A stretch of 64,000 nt of DNA, taken from positions 1,240,001-1,304,000 of the forward strand of contig OZ244776.1 of assembly GCA_965219515.1 (NCBI GenBank), read 5' to 3'. The position numbers were made by a program, and so were the translations under genes. The notes beneath the pieces are model-generated. The model saw only the letters and a program-made list of their open reading frames with translations. It was not told where the DNA came from and did not search any database. Source of the stretch: Ilyomonas sp965219515 (GTDB taxonomy: Bacteria > Bacteroidota > Bacteroidia > Chitinophagales > Chitinophagaceae). Shown here piece after piece: positions 1-8,296 of this stretch (position 1 is the first letter of the stretch; each line of letters opens with the position of its first letter).

Positions 1-267
1 AAACTGTGCTTGACATATAAGGTTAAGCAATTATTTGCATTTGGTTCTGTATTAACAGACAAGTTCAATAATGAAAGTGATATTGATTTAATCGTAGATT
101 TTGAACCCATTGACATTGCTCAATATGCTGACAATTACTACGACTTCAAATTTTCTCTGGAAGATGTACTGCAAAAGCAGGTTGACTTGCTGGAAGATAA
201 AGCTATAAAAAATCCATATTTTCGGCAAGTTGTTGACAAACAGCGACAACTTATTTATGGACATTGA
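1..267 (+). CDS. mntA: MntA-like nucleotidyltransferase antitoxin (5' end outside window)
   Basis: Minimal nucleotidyltransferase fold. The sequence shows the FGS motif followed by D-I-D (SDIDLIVDF), the metal-binding signature of MNT antitoxins. The frame is open to the left edge; a TTG at 10 is the first possible start inside the window, but homologues usually have about ten more residues before the FGS motif, so the true start is probably upstream. In the MntA/HepT family the antitoxin transfers AMP to a tyrosine of the HepT toxin and silences it. The stop overlaps the start of the next gene by 11 bases, as usual for this pair. The pair lies in what looks like the first integron-type cassette of the window. 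Family call is firm; activity is inferred. Confidence 0.85.
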   Translation, partial: KLCLTYKVKQLFAFGSVLTDKFNNESDIDLIVDFEPIDIAQYADNYYDFKFSLEDVLQKQVDLLEDKAIKNPYFRQVVDKQRQLIYGH

Positions 268-595
268 AATTAAAACCTGGCTTTACGATATTTTAAATGC
301 AATAAACGAGATTGAAAACTTTTTTGCTGACAGAAGAAAAGATTTTACTGTTTATCAGAATGACTTACGGACAAAACGGGCTGTTGAGCGTAACATTGAA
401 ATTATCGGGGAAGCCATGAACCGCATTTTAAATAAAAACACAACGATTGACTTTTCAAACGCAAGAAAAATAGTAGATACGCGAAATAGAATAATTCATG
501 GCTATGACACAGTATCAGACGACATTATTTGGAGCATTGTAATAAAGCATGTTCCAATTCTAAAAGCTGAAATTCAAAAAATGCTAAATGAATAA
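257..595 (+). CDS. hepT: HepT-like HEPN ribonuclease toxin
   Basis: A 112-residue HEPN-domain protein. The C-terminal half carries R-x4-H-x-Y (RNRIIHGY), the catalytic RNase motif of HepT whose tyrosine is the AMPylation target of MntA. The start at 257 (MDIEIKTW) is chosen because it gives the usual 11-base overlap with mntA; a longer frame beginning at 230 would lie deep in the antitoxin. As a toxin it would cleave RNA in the cytoplasm when not neutralised. It ends 15 bases before the inverse-core bases of the first attC-like site, so toxin and antitoxin would move together. Toxin-antitoxin cassettes are commonly credited with stabilising cassette arrays. Confidence 0.88.
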   Translation: MDIEIKTWLYDILNAINEIENFFADRRKDFTVYQNDLRTKRAVERNIEIIGEAMNRILNKNTTIDFSNARKIVDTRNRIIHGYDTVSDDIIWSIVIKHVPILKAEIQKMLNE

Positions 596-609
596 GAAGC
601 ACTACACAC

Positions 610-798
610 AACAAAAGGTTTGGCAAAAAACTGGCTGACAGTTCGCAACATCAACTTTTGTTTGGCTATTCAGCTTTTGTATCAGCACGACATTATATAT
701 CTGGCGATAGAACAAACAATATACTTTCATTTATAAATTCAGCTTCGGTTCGGGCTAACGAATTTCAAATACCGCCACATCGCAAAGCCGTGTCCGTT
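610..798. repeat. attC-like site A
   Basis: A 189-bp imperfect palindrome between the mntA/hepT cassette and the next gene. The left arm starts AAC at 610-612 followed by GGTTTGGC; the right arm has GCAAAGCC and ends at GTT 796-798. The last bases (GTTGTGCGT) do not pair fully with this site's own left end (TACACACAAC) but pair exactly with the end of the following cassette (ACGCACAAC, 1604-1612). This is the arrangement produced by integron recombination, where the crossover lies between G and TT. No gene is seen in 596-824. Confidence 0.7.
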
Positions 799-824
799 GT
801 GCGTCATTTTAAAGCAACACATTA

Positions 825-1589
825 ATGACAGAGAAACAGATAGAAAATGGATTTTGGTATAGAGACCAAAAGAATAATTTTCCGCCAGAACCAATAACTT
901 ATCCATCACAATACGAGGGACAGAAAAACGTAAATATTGCTTGTACCCAGATATCAAAAATCACCCCTGTTGAACAAAAAAAGTTAGTAAAAAATTGGGT
1001 GGAGTTTCTCCCGAGCTGCAGAGAAGTTGAAATGTTGTGGTTTGCTACTCACACAACACAACCATTATTTGACAGCGCATGTAAATTGACAAATCTCGTT
1101 GGACTTAACATCAAATGGAGCAACGTAAAGACCCTTGACAACATAAATAATCTGAAACATTTAAAATATCTAAGAATCGGCAGTTTAGCTCAAATTGAAA
1201 GCATTGCGCCATTAATCGGTTTGACAAATTTAGAAGTTCTCGTAATAGAAAACTTTAAGAAAATTTCGCACTTTTCATTATTATCAAGCTTGACGAACTT
1301 GAGGTTTCTTACTATCGAGGGGGGCATGTATACCAAACAAAAAGTTGACAGCTTTGAACCCATTAGCGACTTGACCGACCTCATTTATTTCAGTTCATTA
1401 ATGACCACTTGCAAAGACAAAAGAATTGACCCAATTCTAAAATTGAAGAATTTAAGGACGCTGAATTGGGGTTTCGACCTTTCGAAGGGAGATATGGTTC
1501 GTTTAAAAAAGGAATTACCCAAACTGAAATATTATCCCCACCGACATGTGCAGAGTAACTTAGAAAAAATAAAGTCCTTGTTCAAGTGA
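825..1589 (+). CDS. leucine-rich-repeat protein of unknown function
   Basis: A 254-residue protein with no signal peptide. From about residue 80 to 240 it has irregular leucine-rich repeats with the pattern L-x-x-L-x-x-L-x-I (for example LTNLEVLVIE and LTNLRFLTIE), separated by about 22-24 residues. Such repeats form a curved protein-binding solenoid; no enzyme motif is visible. It is the only gene of the cassette bounded by 797 and 1612, in the forward orientation expected when attC follows the gene. Cytoplasmic LRR proteins with short N-terminal regions (SMI1-like, immunity-like) are common in Bacteroidota, but I cannot assign one. The ATG at 825 is the only well-placed start, about 27 bases into the cassette. 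Confidence 0.65.
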   Translation: MTEKQIENGFWYRDQKNNFPPEPITYPSQYEGQKNVNIACTQISKITPVEQKKLVKNWVEFLPSCREVEMLWFATHTTQPLFDSACKLTNLVGLNIKWSNVKTLDNINNLKHLKYLRIGSLAQIESIAPLIGLTNLEVLVIENFKKISHFSLLSSLTNLRFLTIEGGMYTKQKVDSFEPISDLTDLIYFSSLMTTCKDKRIDPILKLKNLRTLNWGFDLSKGDMVRLKKELPKLKYYPHRHVQSNLEKIKSLFK

Positions 1590-1609
1590 GAGAAGAAAAA
1601 CGAACGCAC

Positions 1610-1807
1610 AACAAGAGTATTGCCAATAGTGGGGCTGGACGTTGGAACAATCGGCAGCAGTTCGCTATTTGGCTTTGGTTCCGGCTGGACGTTATCTATT
1701 TGGCTTTTAGTTATTATCTTCATCATCCGCCGCGGCGGACAATTTGGCTTCGGTTGTCCAGGCTGGAGGTTTTCCAAATGCCGCCACAAACGCCAATACC
1801 CAACGTT
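1610..1807. repeat. attC-like site B
   Basis: A 198-bp imperfect palindrome. The left arm starts AAC at 1610-1612 followed by GTATTGCC; the right arm reads CGCCAATACCCAACGTT and ends at 1807. It closes the LRR cassette and opens the next: GTTGGTTGCT (1805-1814) is the exact reverse complement of AGCAACCAAC at 4310-4319, 2.5 kb downstream, but not of this site's own left end. Open frames inside it on both strands are by-products of the palindrome. Confidence 0.72.
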
Positions 1808-1876
1808 GGTTGCTATTTTGACACAAGCAGCTTTAACTTTAAAGCAGACAAAACGCATAAGTTTTTTGAATAACTA

Positions 1877-2356
1877 TTATTGACAGGTAATAGAATTATG
1901 AAATTGCACAATTACCCAATTACCGTTGCGCTTTTCCAAAACACCAGTATATCGCTGATTTAGTATTTGCATAGGATGTCCACTATACAATAAATTCATA
2001 TCACACAATTCTGAGTACCATGCAACATTACCGGAAGGGTTAACATTAATTACCTGGTTTCTAACGTCCATTTTTTTCATTTCCATCAAAGACCACATTT
2101 TCGCAATCGAATCTTTTAATGCATTCCATCCGACAAAAACGAGGTTGGAATTAATACCATAATTAACCATATCGCTATCGTGCACTACAATTTTTGATAA
2201 CCTAGTCATGTCTTTAGTTTCCCAGATTTTTGTAAACTCATTTACTACCAATGTAACTTTTGCCTTTTCAGCATTCATGTCAGCTTTTTGTGCAGAAGCT
2301 ATTGTTATACTGCATAAAGCAATACCAAAAAAGATAAATAGAAATTTGTGTTGCAT
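1877..2356 (-). CDS. secreted SnoaL-like / DUF4440-type protein
   Basis: A 159-residue protein with a clear N-terminal signal peptide (hydrophobic segment ending near ASAQ, about residue 22), so it is probably periplasmic. The rest resembles the NTF2-like fold of DUF4440/SnoaL proteins: an N-terminal helix with FTKIWETKD, a central W-x-x-M segment and a C-terminal strand NWVIVQFHNS. These proteins form a cone-shaped pocket; many have no known substrate. It is transcribed divergently from the sensor kinase gene, with 198 bases between that probably hold both promoters. It sits in the same attC-bounded interval as the two-component genes but on the opposite strand, unusual for a cassette. Confidence 0.65.
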   Translation of the reverse strand: MQHKFLFIFFGIALCSITIASAQKADMNAEKAKVTLVVNEFTKIWETKDMTRLSKIVVHDSDMVNYGINSNLVFVGWNALKDSIAKMWSLMEMKKMDVRNQVINVNPSGNVAWYSELCDMNLLYSGHPMQILNQRYTGVLEKRNGNWVIVQFHNSITCQ

Positions 2357-2554
2357 AGCTTTTAATTTTTGCTTTTAGTATTTATACATTATGAAAGTAT
2401 AGACGGCTTATTCTGCTAAAAAATCTATTTGATACTTATCATATTATACTACATAACAAGACCAGTTCACATGATAACCAGTAATAGAAAATCAAGTTGG
2501 TTTTTAAGCAGAAACCTATATGGTATATTTACCTTGTAATCATAGTAACAGGCA

Positions 2555-3559
2555 ATGTTTTTAAAGCGCTATATATTTTACATATTATTCCTGATAGCTT
2601 ACGCAGGTGCTTTAATACTTGAAAAGCCGGGCTATTCCGTTAATGGAAGCTGGCTTTCATACCTGCCTACGTTTTTCGTGCATTTTTTTTTGTTGGTATT
2701 TGTTATATTGGTCAATAACGAATTTTTATTATCCCGGTTACTTAAAAAAAAACGATATGCTTTCTATATTGTTGGCGTTATTATATTAATTGCTTTATAC
2801 GCTTTTATAGCAGGCTGGTATAATCAATATATTCAGCGCATTCTTTTTAATACTGATAGCAATGGAAATGGAACAAACTTTAGAGACAACATTATTTATG
2901 CTGTTTGTTTTATTATTGTTGCATCAATGCTTTATGTTACTCAAAAGTGGTCGGAGCAACGTGACGAGGTAAAAAATATTCAAATAAATCACCTGCAAAC
3001 AGAATTAAAATATCTGCGTTCGCAAATCAATCCCCATTTTTTATTTAATAGCTTACATACTATTTACGGTTCTATTAGCGAGAACAACGAAGATGCAAGA
3101 AATATGATAGTGCAATTTTCTGATTTACTGCGGTATAATTTATATGATGCAGATGTTGACCGTATTGAACTAAAGAAAGAAACAACATATTTGGAAAATT
3201 ATGTGGCGTTGCAAAAAGCAAGAAGCAATGATAATGTGCAGATAACATTAAACATAAACTATAAAAATAGTGATGCTAAAATTGCGCCGCTCATTTTTAT
3301 GGCTTTTGCAGAGAATGCTTTTAAATATGTGTCGAGAGGTGATGATGCCGACAACTGCATCAGCATTATGTTGAAGGAGGAAGATGGAAAAATTGATTTT
3401 ATCTGCGAGAATACTTATGATGAAGCCGAGGCTGCTGAGAAAGGTATTGGTCTTAATAATGCAAAGAGAAGATTAGAACTTTTATATAAAGACCACCACC
3501 AGCTTACGATTACAAAAGAACAACATATTTATCATGTTCATTTAATGCTTTTGCCATGA
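2555..3559 (+). CDS. LytS/YehU-type membrane sensor histidine kinase
   Basis: A 334-residue kinase. About four hydrophobic segments lie within residues 1-130, then a short coiled linker, then the His_kinase domain with the H box INPHFLFN near residue 160. The C-terminal ATPase part includes N-x-x-K-Y (ENAFKYVS) and G-I-G-L-x-N. In this family the histidine autophosphorylates and passes phosphate to a LytTR regulator. The stop overlaps the start of the regulator gene by four bases (ATGA), so the two are co-translated. The signal sensed is unknown. Confidence 0.9.
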   Translation: MFLKRYIFYILFLIAYAGALILEKPGYSVNGSWLSYLPTFFVHFFLLVFVILVNNEFLLSRLLKKKRYAFYIVGVIILIALYAFIAGWYNQYIQRILFNTDSNGNGTNFRDNIIYAVCFIIVASMLYVTQKWSEQRDEVKNIQINHLQTELKYLRSQINPHFLFNSLHTIYGSISENNEDARNMIVQFSDLLRYNLYDADVDRIELKKETTYLENYVALQKARSNDNVQITLNINYKNSDAKIAPLIFMAFAENAFKYVSRGDDADNCISIMLKEEDGKIDFICENTYDEAEAAEKGIGLNNAKRRLELLYKDHHQLTITKEQHIYHVHLMLLP

Positions 3560-4269
3560 AAAAACTTAGCTGTATTATCGTTGACGATGAGCCTGTTGCC
3601 CGTAAAATATTAAACGAATTTGCAGACCAAATACCCTATCTCATTTTGCAGGGCAAATTTGAAAATGCAATAAAGGCAGAAGCATTTCTTAAAGAAAACA
3701 TCATTGATATCATGTTTTTAGACATCGAGATGCCGAAGGTTTCAGGGCTACAATTATTGCAACAAATGGACACTAAACCTTTGGTGATATTAACAACTGC
3801 TTTCCCTAATTACGCTTTGGAAGGATATGAACTGGATATTATTGATTATCTCTTAAAACCTTTTGCTTTCAGCAGATTTTTAAAGGCGGTGCAAAAAGCG
3901 AAAGACTATTATCAGATGAAGAATGCCGCAGTAGGAACAGCGCAGCCTTCTTACATTTTCATTAAAAGCGACAAGCGAATTGAAAAGATTGAGTTGAACG
4001 ATATTCTTTACGCCGAAAGCATTGGTAATTATGTAAGTATCTATACTGAAGATAAAAGGTTCATTACTTACCTTACGATGAAAAGTTTAGAAGCACAATT
4101 GCCATCTGATAATTTTATTAAGATTCACCAATCTTATCTTGTAAACGGTTCAAGAATAAATACCATAGAAGGGAATGAAATTAAGATTGGTGACAAGTCT
4201 TTGCCGATAAGCCGTAATTATAAAGACAGTATAATGAAGGTTGTGCAGCAGCGATTGTTAAGAAGGTGA
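3556..4269 (+). CDS. LytTR-family response regulator
   Basis: A 237-residue regulator. The receiver domain (about 1-120) has the acidic pair D-D (IIVDDEP), the phospho-acceptor aspartate in FLDIEMP near residue 56, the T-T-A switch and the K of LLKPF. The LytTR DNA-binding domain (about 135-235) begins IFIKSDKR and has the conserved F-I-x-I-H-Q-S-Y segment. It is the partner of the kinase immediately upstream (ATGA overlap). The gene ends 41 bases before the closing bases of this attC-bounded interval, so the whole system could be carried as one cassette. Targets are unknown. Confidence 0.92.
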   Translation: MKKLSCIIVDDEPVARKILNEFADQIPYLILQGKFENAIKAEAFLKENIIDIMFLDIEMPKVSGLQLLQQMDTKPLVILTTAFPNYALEGYELDIIDYLLKPFAFSRFLKAVQKAKDYYQMKNAAVGTAQPSYIFIKSDKRIEKIELNDILYAESIGNYVSIYTEDKRFITYLTMKSLEAQLPSDNFIKIHQSYLVNGSRINTIEGNEIKIGDKSLPISRNYKDSIMKVVQQRLLRR

Positions 4270-4316
4270 TTTAATTTTTTATTGACAACTTCAAACTCCG
4301 ATAAAAAACAGCAACC

Positions 4317-4506
4317 AACAAAAGTATTTGCAATACCAGGGGGCGACAGAACGCAGGCTCAACTTTTGTAATTCTATTGTGCTGTAGTTTCGGGGTGACG
4401 AACAAAGCCAAGCAAAAGTTCTTAACTTCGGCAAACAGAAAATAAATCAACTTCGGTTCGGGTGTGACGAGCAATGAATGCCCTGCCATCGCAAATACTG
4501 AACGTT
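4317..4506. repeat. attC-like site C
   Basis: A 190-bp imperfect palindrome. The left arm AAC (4317-4319) is followed by AGTATTTGC; the right arm reads GCAAATACTGAACGTT, ending at 4506. The left end AGCAACCAAC matches, as reverse complement, the start of its own cassette at 1805. The right end GTTACATGCC (4504-4513) matches the end of the following cassette, GGCATGTAAC at 5079-5088. The GAAC before GTT in the right arm, unpaired in the left arm, resembles the extrahelical bases of known attC sites. Confidence 0.75.
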
Positions 4507-5085
4507 ACATGCCATTTTATTTTGCAGGTTGTAGTATGACAAGTTTTGTAAGCTTACAGCTTTTTTCTTTCAGCTTTACTGCGACAGCTTGCTTTACAAA
4601 ATATAAGCAGCTTCAACCCTTTATCATTGTGTAACATTGTTTTTTTTATTTCATAGCTGCTGGCTCTGACAGTTGGGCTTACATTTTTCGTTGCAGCTTT
4701 ACACTTCGGTCATTGTGTAAGTCGTTTCTTGTTTTCGTAATCGCTAAGCCGGACAGTTCGAGTTTGTCTCGCTTTGCAAACAGCTTCAAACTTTTGTTGT
4801 GCGGCAAACTGTTTTTTGTTTTTAAAATGGTGCGGTTGACAGCGTGGCTTGTTTCAATCGAAAGTTCTTTTGAAAATTGTTTTCTCTAATTGTTTACCTA
4901 CGGGTTGTTGCGGTTGACAGGTCGCTAACTGTTGACAAAACGGCTTGCTTACATTCACTGTTGCATCACAGTGCAGATAAAGTTTACAATTTAAAAGGTA
5001 CGGTCAGGTTTTCAGTCTGCTTTTGATGGACAATTTGTTTTATAAAGCACAAAGAGCTTCATTGCAACAAAGAAAAAAGGCATGT
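4507..5085. other. gene-less cassette interval
   Basis: About 580 bases between attC-like site C and the next left arm. I see no convincing coding frame on either strand; the composition is T-rich on the plus strand with repeated CAGCTT and GACAG words. Its two ends are reverse complementary over ten bases (4504-4513 against 5079-5088), so it behaves as a cassette without an open reading frame. It may hold a promoter or a small RNA, but nothing in the sequence shows this. Confidence 0.5.
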
Positions 5086-5272
5086 AACAAAAGTATTGGC
5101 GTTATGTGCAACCTGTGACTTCTTTTTGTCAGTATTGTTTGCTCTCTTTTCCGTTTGGGTTCGTTGGCTTAGGTTGACACGGCTAAGCAGGTTACTGCGA
5201 CAGCAAAGCGGTTGTGTTTCGGTAGGTTTTGGCAGTCAGGTTCCGGGTGACACAATCAGGTCTGCACATAAC
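5086..5272. repeat. truncated attC arm plus 172-bp mini-cassette
   Basis: AAC at 5086-5088 starts a left attC arm (GTATTGGCGTT) with no matching right arm. Instead, GTTATGTGCA at 5100-5109, inside the arm, is the exact reverse complement of TGCACATAAC at 5263-5272, which starts the next attC-like site. This suggests a short cassette with no gene inserted at a GTT within the arm rather than at the normal end, or a deletion of the rest of the site. No coding frame here is credible. Confidence 0.5.
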
Positions 5273-5459
5273 ATGGGGTTTTGTGTCAGCACGGCTGACA
5301 TTCGTCAGCCGCTACTGCAGCTCTTTTTTGGGGCTTTGGTTGTCAGTCCGACGGAACGCTGCCCGTCATCAGCGGTTGTTTGTATCTTCGGTTCTTTATT
5401 TGGCTTTTGTCCATGCCGACGGATTGCATCCGTCGTGCCGAACGCAAAGCCCGAACGTT
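5270..5459. repeat. attC-like site D
   Basis: A 190-bp imperfect palindrome. The left arm is AAC (5270-5272) then GGGTTTTGTGT and GCACGGC; the right arm is GTCGTGCCGAACGCAAAGCCCGAACGTT, which contains the complementary blocks and ends at 5459. The site ends in GTTGTACGTC, whose expected partner GACGTACAAC is not found before the next attC-like site, so the following interval has lost one of its original ends. Confidence 0.62.
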
Positions 5460-5558
5460 GTACGTCACCCTAAACGACATCCTACACATATTTAAAGATC
5501 CCTGACTTTACTGACGAGTTATTAGTCTAATTTAGCTAAACTATAACTGTGTAAAATT

Positions 5559-6137
5559 ATGTTTGACACTTTCCGAAAATATTTAGAAGATAACATTGCT
5601 TTAACCAACCAAGACTTTGAGTTGATTGAATCGGTTTCATCATTCAAAAAACTTCGGAAACGACAATATCTTTTACAGGAAGGAGATGTTTGCCGCTTTA
5701 ATGCATTTGTATGCAGGGGTTTTCTGCGCTATTATTACGTGGACGAAAAAGGGCAGGAACACATTATGCAGTTTGCCCCGGAAAATTATTGGACAGGCGA
5801 TAGAGAAAGTATGGATTCTGGTTTGCCTTCAAAATATAATATTGATGCCATTGAGGATAGTGAAATTTTATTGCTACAGAAAGAAGACTTTGAAATGATT
5901 CGCAAGACAGTTCCCGCCTTTAATGATTTTGTAAATGAAACACTTAAAAACAATGTTGTTGTTTTACAGGAGCGGATTCATATCAGCTTATCTCTTTCTA
6001 CAGAAGAAAAATACAGCAACTTTATTTCAAAATATCCTTCCATCAGCAATCGTGTACCACTACACATGGTTGCATCTTACCTCGGGGTATCTGCTGAAAC
6101 TTTAAGCAGGATAAGAAGTCAATTCATAAAAAAATAA
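5559..6137 (+). CDS. Crp/Fnr-family transcriptional regulator
   Basis: A 192-residue protein with an N-terminal cyclic-nucleotide-binding beta barrel (about 25-120; segments LLQEGDVCRF and FAPENYWTGD) and a C-terminal helix-turn-helix (MVASYLGVSAETLSRIRSQF, about 170-190). Its size and lack of FNR cysteines match the many Bacteroidota Crp/Fnr paralogues that control redox or stress genes through unknown ligands. It is followed on the same strand by a reductase and a DoxX-like gene, which it may regulate; such neighbourhoods are common. It begins 99 bases after attC-like site D. Confidence 0.88.
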   Translation: MFDTFRKYLEDNIALTNQDFELIESVSSFKKLRKRQYLLQEGDVCRFNAFVCRGFLRYYYVDEKGQEHIMQFAPENYWTGDRESMDSGLPSKYNIDAIEDSEILLLQKEDFEMIRKTVPAFNDFVNETLKNNVVVLQERIHISLSLSTEEKYSNFISKYPSISNRVPLHMVASYLGVSAETLSRIRSQFIKK

Positions 6138-6245
6138 TTAATTTTTATTGACTGCTCATGACAAATGTCAAGAGTTTTTTCCTTCAAATGTCATTGGAGA
6201 GGGGTTCTTCATGCCTGCATCTTTGCGTCAGTAAATAAATACAAA

Positions 6246-6839
6246 ATGAAAAAGACAATAGGAATTATCGGAGCAGGCAATATAGGTAAAACAATTGCTG
6301 CACACTTGTTGAAAAACAGCTACGTTGTAAACATCAGTAACAGCAAACTGCCTGAGTCATTAAAAGAAACGGTTGCGCTATTAGGAGAAGGAGCAACAGC
6401 AGTTACTGCTGCTGAAGCCGCCGAAGCAGACATTGTAATTTTAGCCATTCCCTGGCTTCAGGCTAAAACATTAACCAACCTTACCGATTGGAAAAACAAA
6501 ATTGTAATTGACGCTTCCAATCATTACATAAGTCCAGATTTTCAAATGGCAGATTTGGGAAACCGTGCTTCAAGCGAAATTGTACAGGAGCATCTTCCAG
6601 GCTCGCGTCTGGTAAAGGCTTTTAACACGCTTTACTTTAAAATATTAGCCGGAAATCCGGTTGAAGCAAATGGGCATCGTGTGCTTTTTATTTCCGGAGA
6701 TGACAATGAAGCCAAAGAACAGGTGAGTGAAATGATAAAGAGTATTGGCTTTGCTCCGGTTGACCTTGGTTCCTTATCTGCCGGTAAACTTCAACAGGCA
6801 AAAGGTGCTTTAGCACTTCAAAATTTTATAAAACTATAA
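6246..6839 (+). CDS. NAD(P)-binding reductase (F420-dependent NADP oxidoreductase-like)
   Basis: A 197-residue protein. The Rossmann motif G-x-G-x-x-G (IIGAGNIGKTIA) is at residues 8-13, followed by the second strand with NISNSK and AIPWLQ, and the later segment KAFNTLYF typical of the NpdG/YpaC-like family. The family moves hydride between NADP and F420 or unknown partners; Bacteroidota lack F420, so the substrate is open. The start at 6246 (MKKTIGIIG) is preferred over an upstream frame start at 6165 because it puts the Rossmann motif at the normal distance. It lies between the Crp/Fnr and DoxX-like genes. Confidence 0.82.
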   Translation: MKKTIGIIGAGNIGKTIAAHLLKNSYVVNISNSKLPESLKETVALLGEGATAVTAAEAAEADIVILAIPWLQAKTLTNLTDWKNKIVIDASNHYISPDFQMADLGNRASSEIVQEHLPGSRLVKAFNTLYFKILAGNPVEANGHRVLFISGDDNEAKEQVSEMIKSIGFAPVDLGSLSAGKLQQAKGALALQNFIKL

Positions 6840-6865
6840 TTCTAAAACAACTAAAAATAAACAAA

Positions 6866-7276
6866 ATGAAAAAGAATAAAATTATCTATTGGATTGCCAC
6901 AGGTATACTTGCAGCCATGATGCTTTTCAGTGCCTTTGGGTATTTAACGAATGAAGAAATGAAGGGTGCTTTTGTGCATCTGGGATTTCCAAATTACTTC
7001 AGAGTTGAATTGGCAATAGCAAAAATTATAGGGGTTCTTGTTTTATTAATTCCATCTATTCCGAAAGAAATAAAAGACATGGCTTATGTGGGATTTGCAA
7101 TCACATTTATCTCAGCATTTATTGCACACACATCAAGTGGCGACCCGTTATCAGTCGCCATAATGCCATTGATATTTCTGGGTATCCTTGCAGTGTCATT
7201 TATTTATAGCAAGAAATTAATAAAAAAAAACTATGAGCACAGCAACCAAACCACAATGGCCCGAATTAATCTTTGA
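6866..7276 (+). CDS. DoxX-like membrane protein
   Basis: A 136-residue protein with four hydrophobic segments, the layout of the DoxX-like family (residues about 7-27, 45-65, 73-93, 98-115). The motif F-P-x-Y-F-R-V-E-L-A-I-A-K in the second segment fits the family. The last 13 residues (EHSNQTTMARINL) look foreign: this end overlaps the start of the next gene by 44 bases, and a copy of the normal DoxX 3' end lies at 8189-8290 after that gene. The present C-terminus is therefore probably the result of an insertion. Function of such proteins is unclear (quinone or redox links have been proposed). Confidence 0.75.
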   Translation: MKKNKIIYWIATGILAAMMLFSAFGYLTNEEMKGAFVHLGFPNYFRVELAIAKIIGVLVLLIPSIPKEIKDMAYVGFAITFISAFIAHTSSGDPLSVAIMPLIFLGILAVSFIYSKKLIKKNYEHSNQTTMARINL

Positions 7277-8183
7277 AAATCTAAAGGATACGTTGGCGAC
7301 AGTTCATTTATGGACGCAAATTGCCGGGAAGATAAGGCTAAGAAAAACTCCCTGGATCAATCATCAATGGCACGTGACATTGGATATTTCACCGCTTGGT
7401 TTCACCACGGGCAGCATACCATACAAAGATGGAATGTTCCAGATTGAATTTGATTTTATCAACGATCTTTTAATAATTACCGCAAGTTCCGGCAAGATTG
7501 AAAAGATGAGCTTACAGCCAACGTCGGTGGCAAGCTTTTATACAGAACTTTTTGAAAGGTTGGATTCAATGGATATTGACGCTGTAATATATGCGTCGCC
7601 GAATGAGATAGAACCCGCAATACCTTTTAAGGAGGATGAACAGCATCATTCTTATGACCATGAGCAAATGAAAATGCTTTGGAAGGCATTTGTTTTAGTC
7701 AACAATATTTTCGTAAAGTTTAGAGCCGGGTTCATAGGCAAATGCAGCCCTGTTCACCTGTTTTGGGGAGCCTTTGATCTTGCCGTAACAAGATTCTCAG
7801 GAAGAACAGCGCCAAAGTACCCGGGTGGCATACCGAATATGCCGCTTGATGTGATGCAGGAAGCATATTCCCACGAGGTAAGCAGTTGTGGCTTTTGGAT
7901 GGGTAACGAACAGTTTTCGCAGCCGGTATTCTATTCCTATTGTTATCCTGTGCCGGCTGATTTTGGAGAGCAACAAGTGGCGCCAAAGGAAGCATTTTTT
8001 AATAAGGAGATGGGAGAGTTTATGCTTACTTATGATGCGGTAAGGGGCTCGCCCGATCCTGAAAAGATGCTGTTACAATTTCTACAATCAACTTATGAAG
8101 CCGCAGCCAAAACCGGGAGTTGGAATAGAGAAGCGCTTGAGTTTGATTTTTCGCCGTTTGAAAAAAAAGCACATGCTGATTGA
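7233..8183 (+). CDS. DUF5996-like protein
   Basis: A 316-residue soluble protein starting MSTATKPQWPEL. The segments LRKTPWINHQWHVTLD, SCGFWMGNEQ and YPVPADFGEQ match what I recall of the DUF5996 family, whose function is unknown. It has no signal peptide and no recognisable enzyme motif. It overlaps the 3' end of the DoxX-like gene by 44 bases and is followed by a second copy of the DoxX 3' end, so it appears to have been inserted into that gene. Start chosen from the ATG at 7233. Confidence 0.65.
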   Translation: MSTATKPQWPELIFENLKDTLATVHLWTQIAGKIRLRKTPWINHQWHVTLDISPLGFTTGSIPYKDGMFQIEFDFINDLLIITASSGKIEKMSLQPTSVASFYTELFERLDSMDIDAVIYASPNEIEPAIPFKEDEQHHSYDHEQMKMLWKAFVLVNNIFVKFRAGFIGKCSPVHLFWGAFDLAVTRFSGRTAPKYPGGIPNMPLDVMQEAYSHEVSSCGFWMGNEQFSQPVFYSYCYPVPADFGEQQVAPKEAFFNKEMGEFMLTYDAVRGSPDPEKMLLQFLQSTYEAAAKTGSWNREALEFDFSPFEKKAHAD

Positions 8184-8188
8184 TATGT

Positions 8189-8290
8189 CCGGGTATGCTT
8201 GTAGTGTCATTTATTTATAGCAGGAAATATGTGGCAATTAGAAATGTTAGTAGTAAAAATCCCTCTAAAGAATTTTTTAATTTTAAATAA
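8189..8290 (+). pseudogene. detached 3' end of a DoxX-like gene
   Basis: Bases 8189-8232 repeat 7181-7220 (GGGTATNCTTGNAGTGTCAT and onward) with few changes. Read in the matching frame they encode GMLVVSFIYSRK, equivalent to GILAVSFIYSKK of the DoxX-like protein, and continue to a TAA at 8288 with a plausible tail. There is no start codon or N-terminal part. It is best read as the original 3' end of the DoxX-like gene, or of a close relative, left behind when the DUF5996-like gene came in. Confidence 0.6.
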
Positions 8291-8296
8291 AAAACA

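Noticed and set aside
1532..1883. Open frames on both strands in attC-like site B
   Set aside because: Three overlapping frames in both orientations coincide with the palindrome; no start context and no recognisable protein.
5096..5495. Overlapping open frames of 88-125 codons in attC-like region D
   Set aside because: They lie across the palindrome arms, have no family resemblance and biased composition; they are by-products of a GC-richer repeat.
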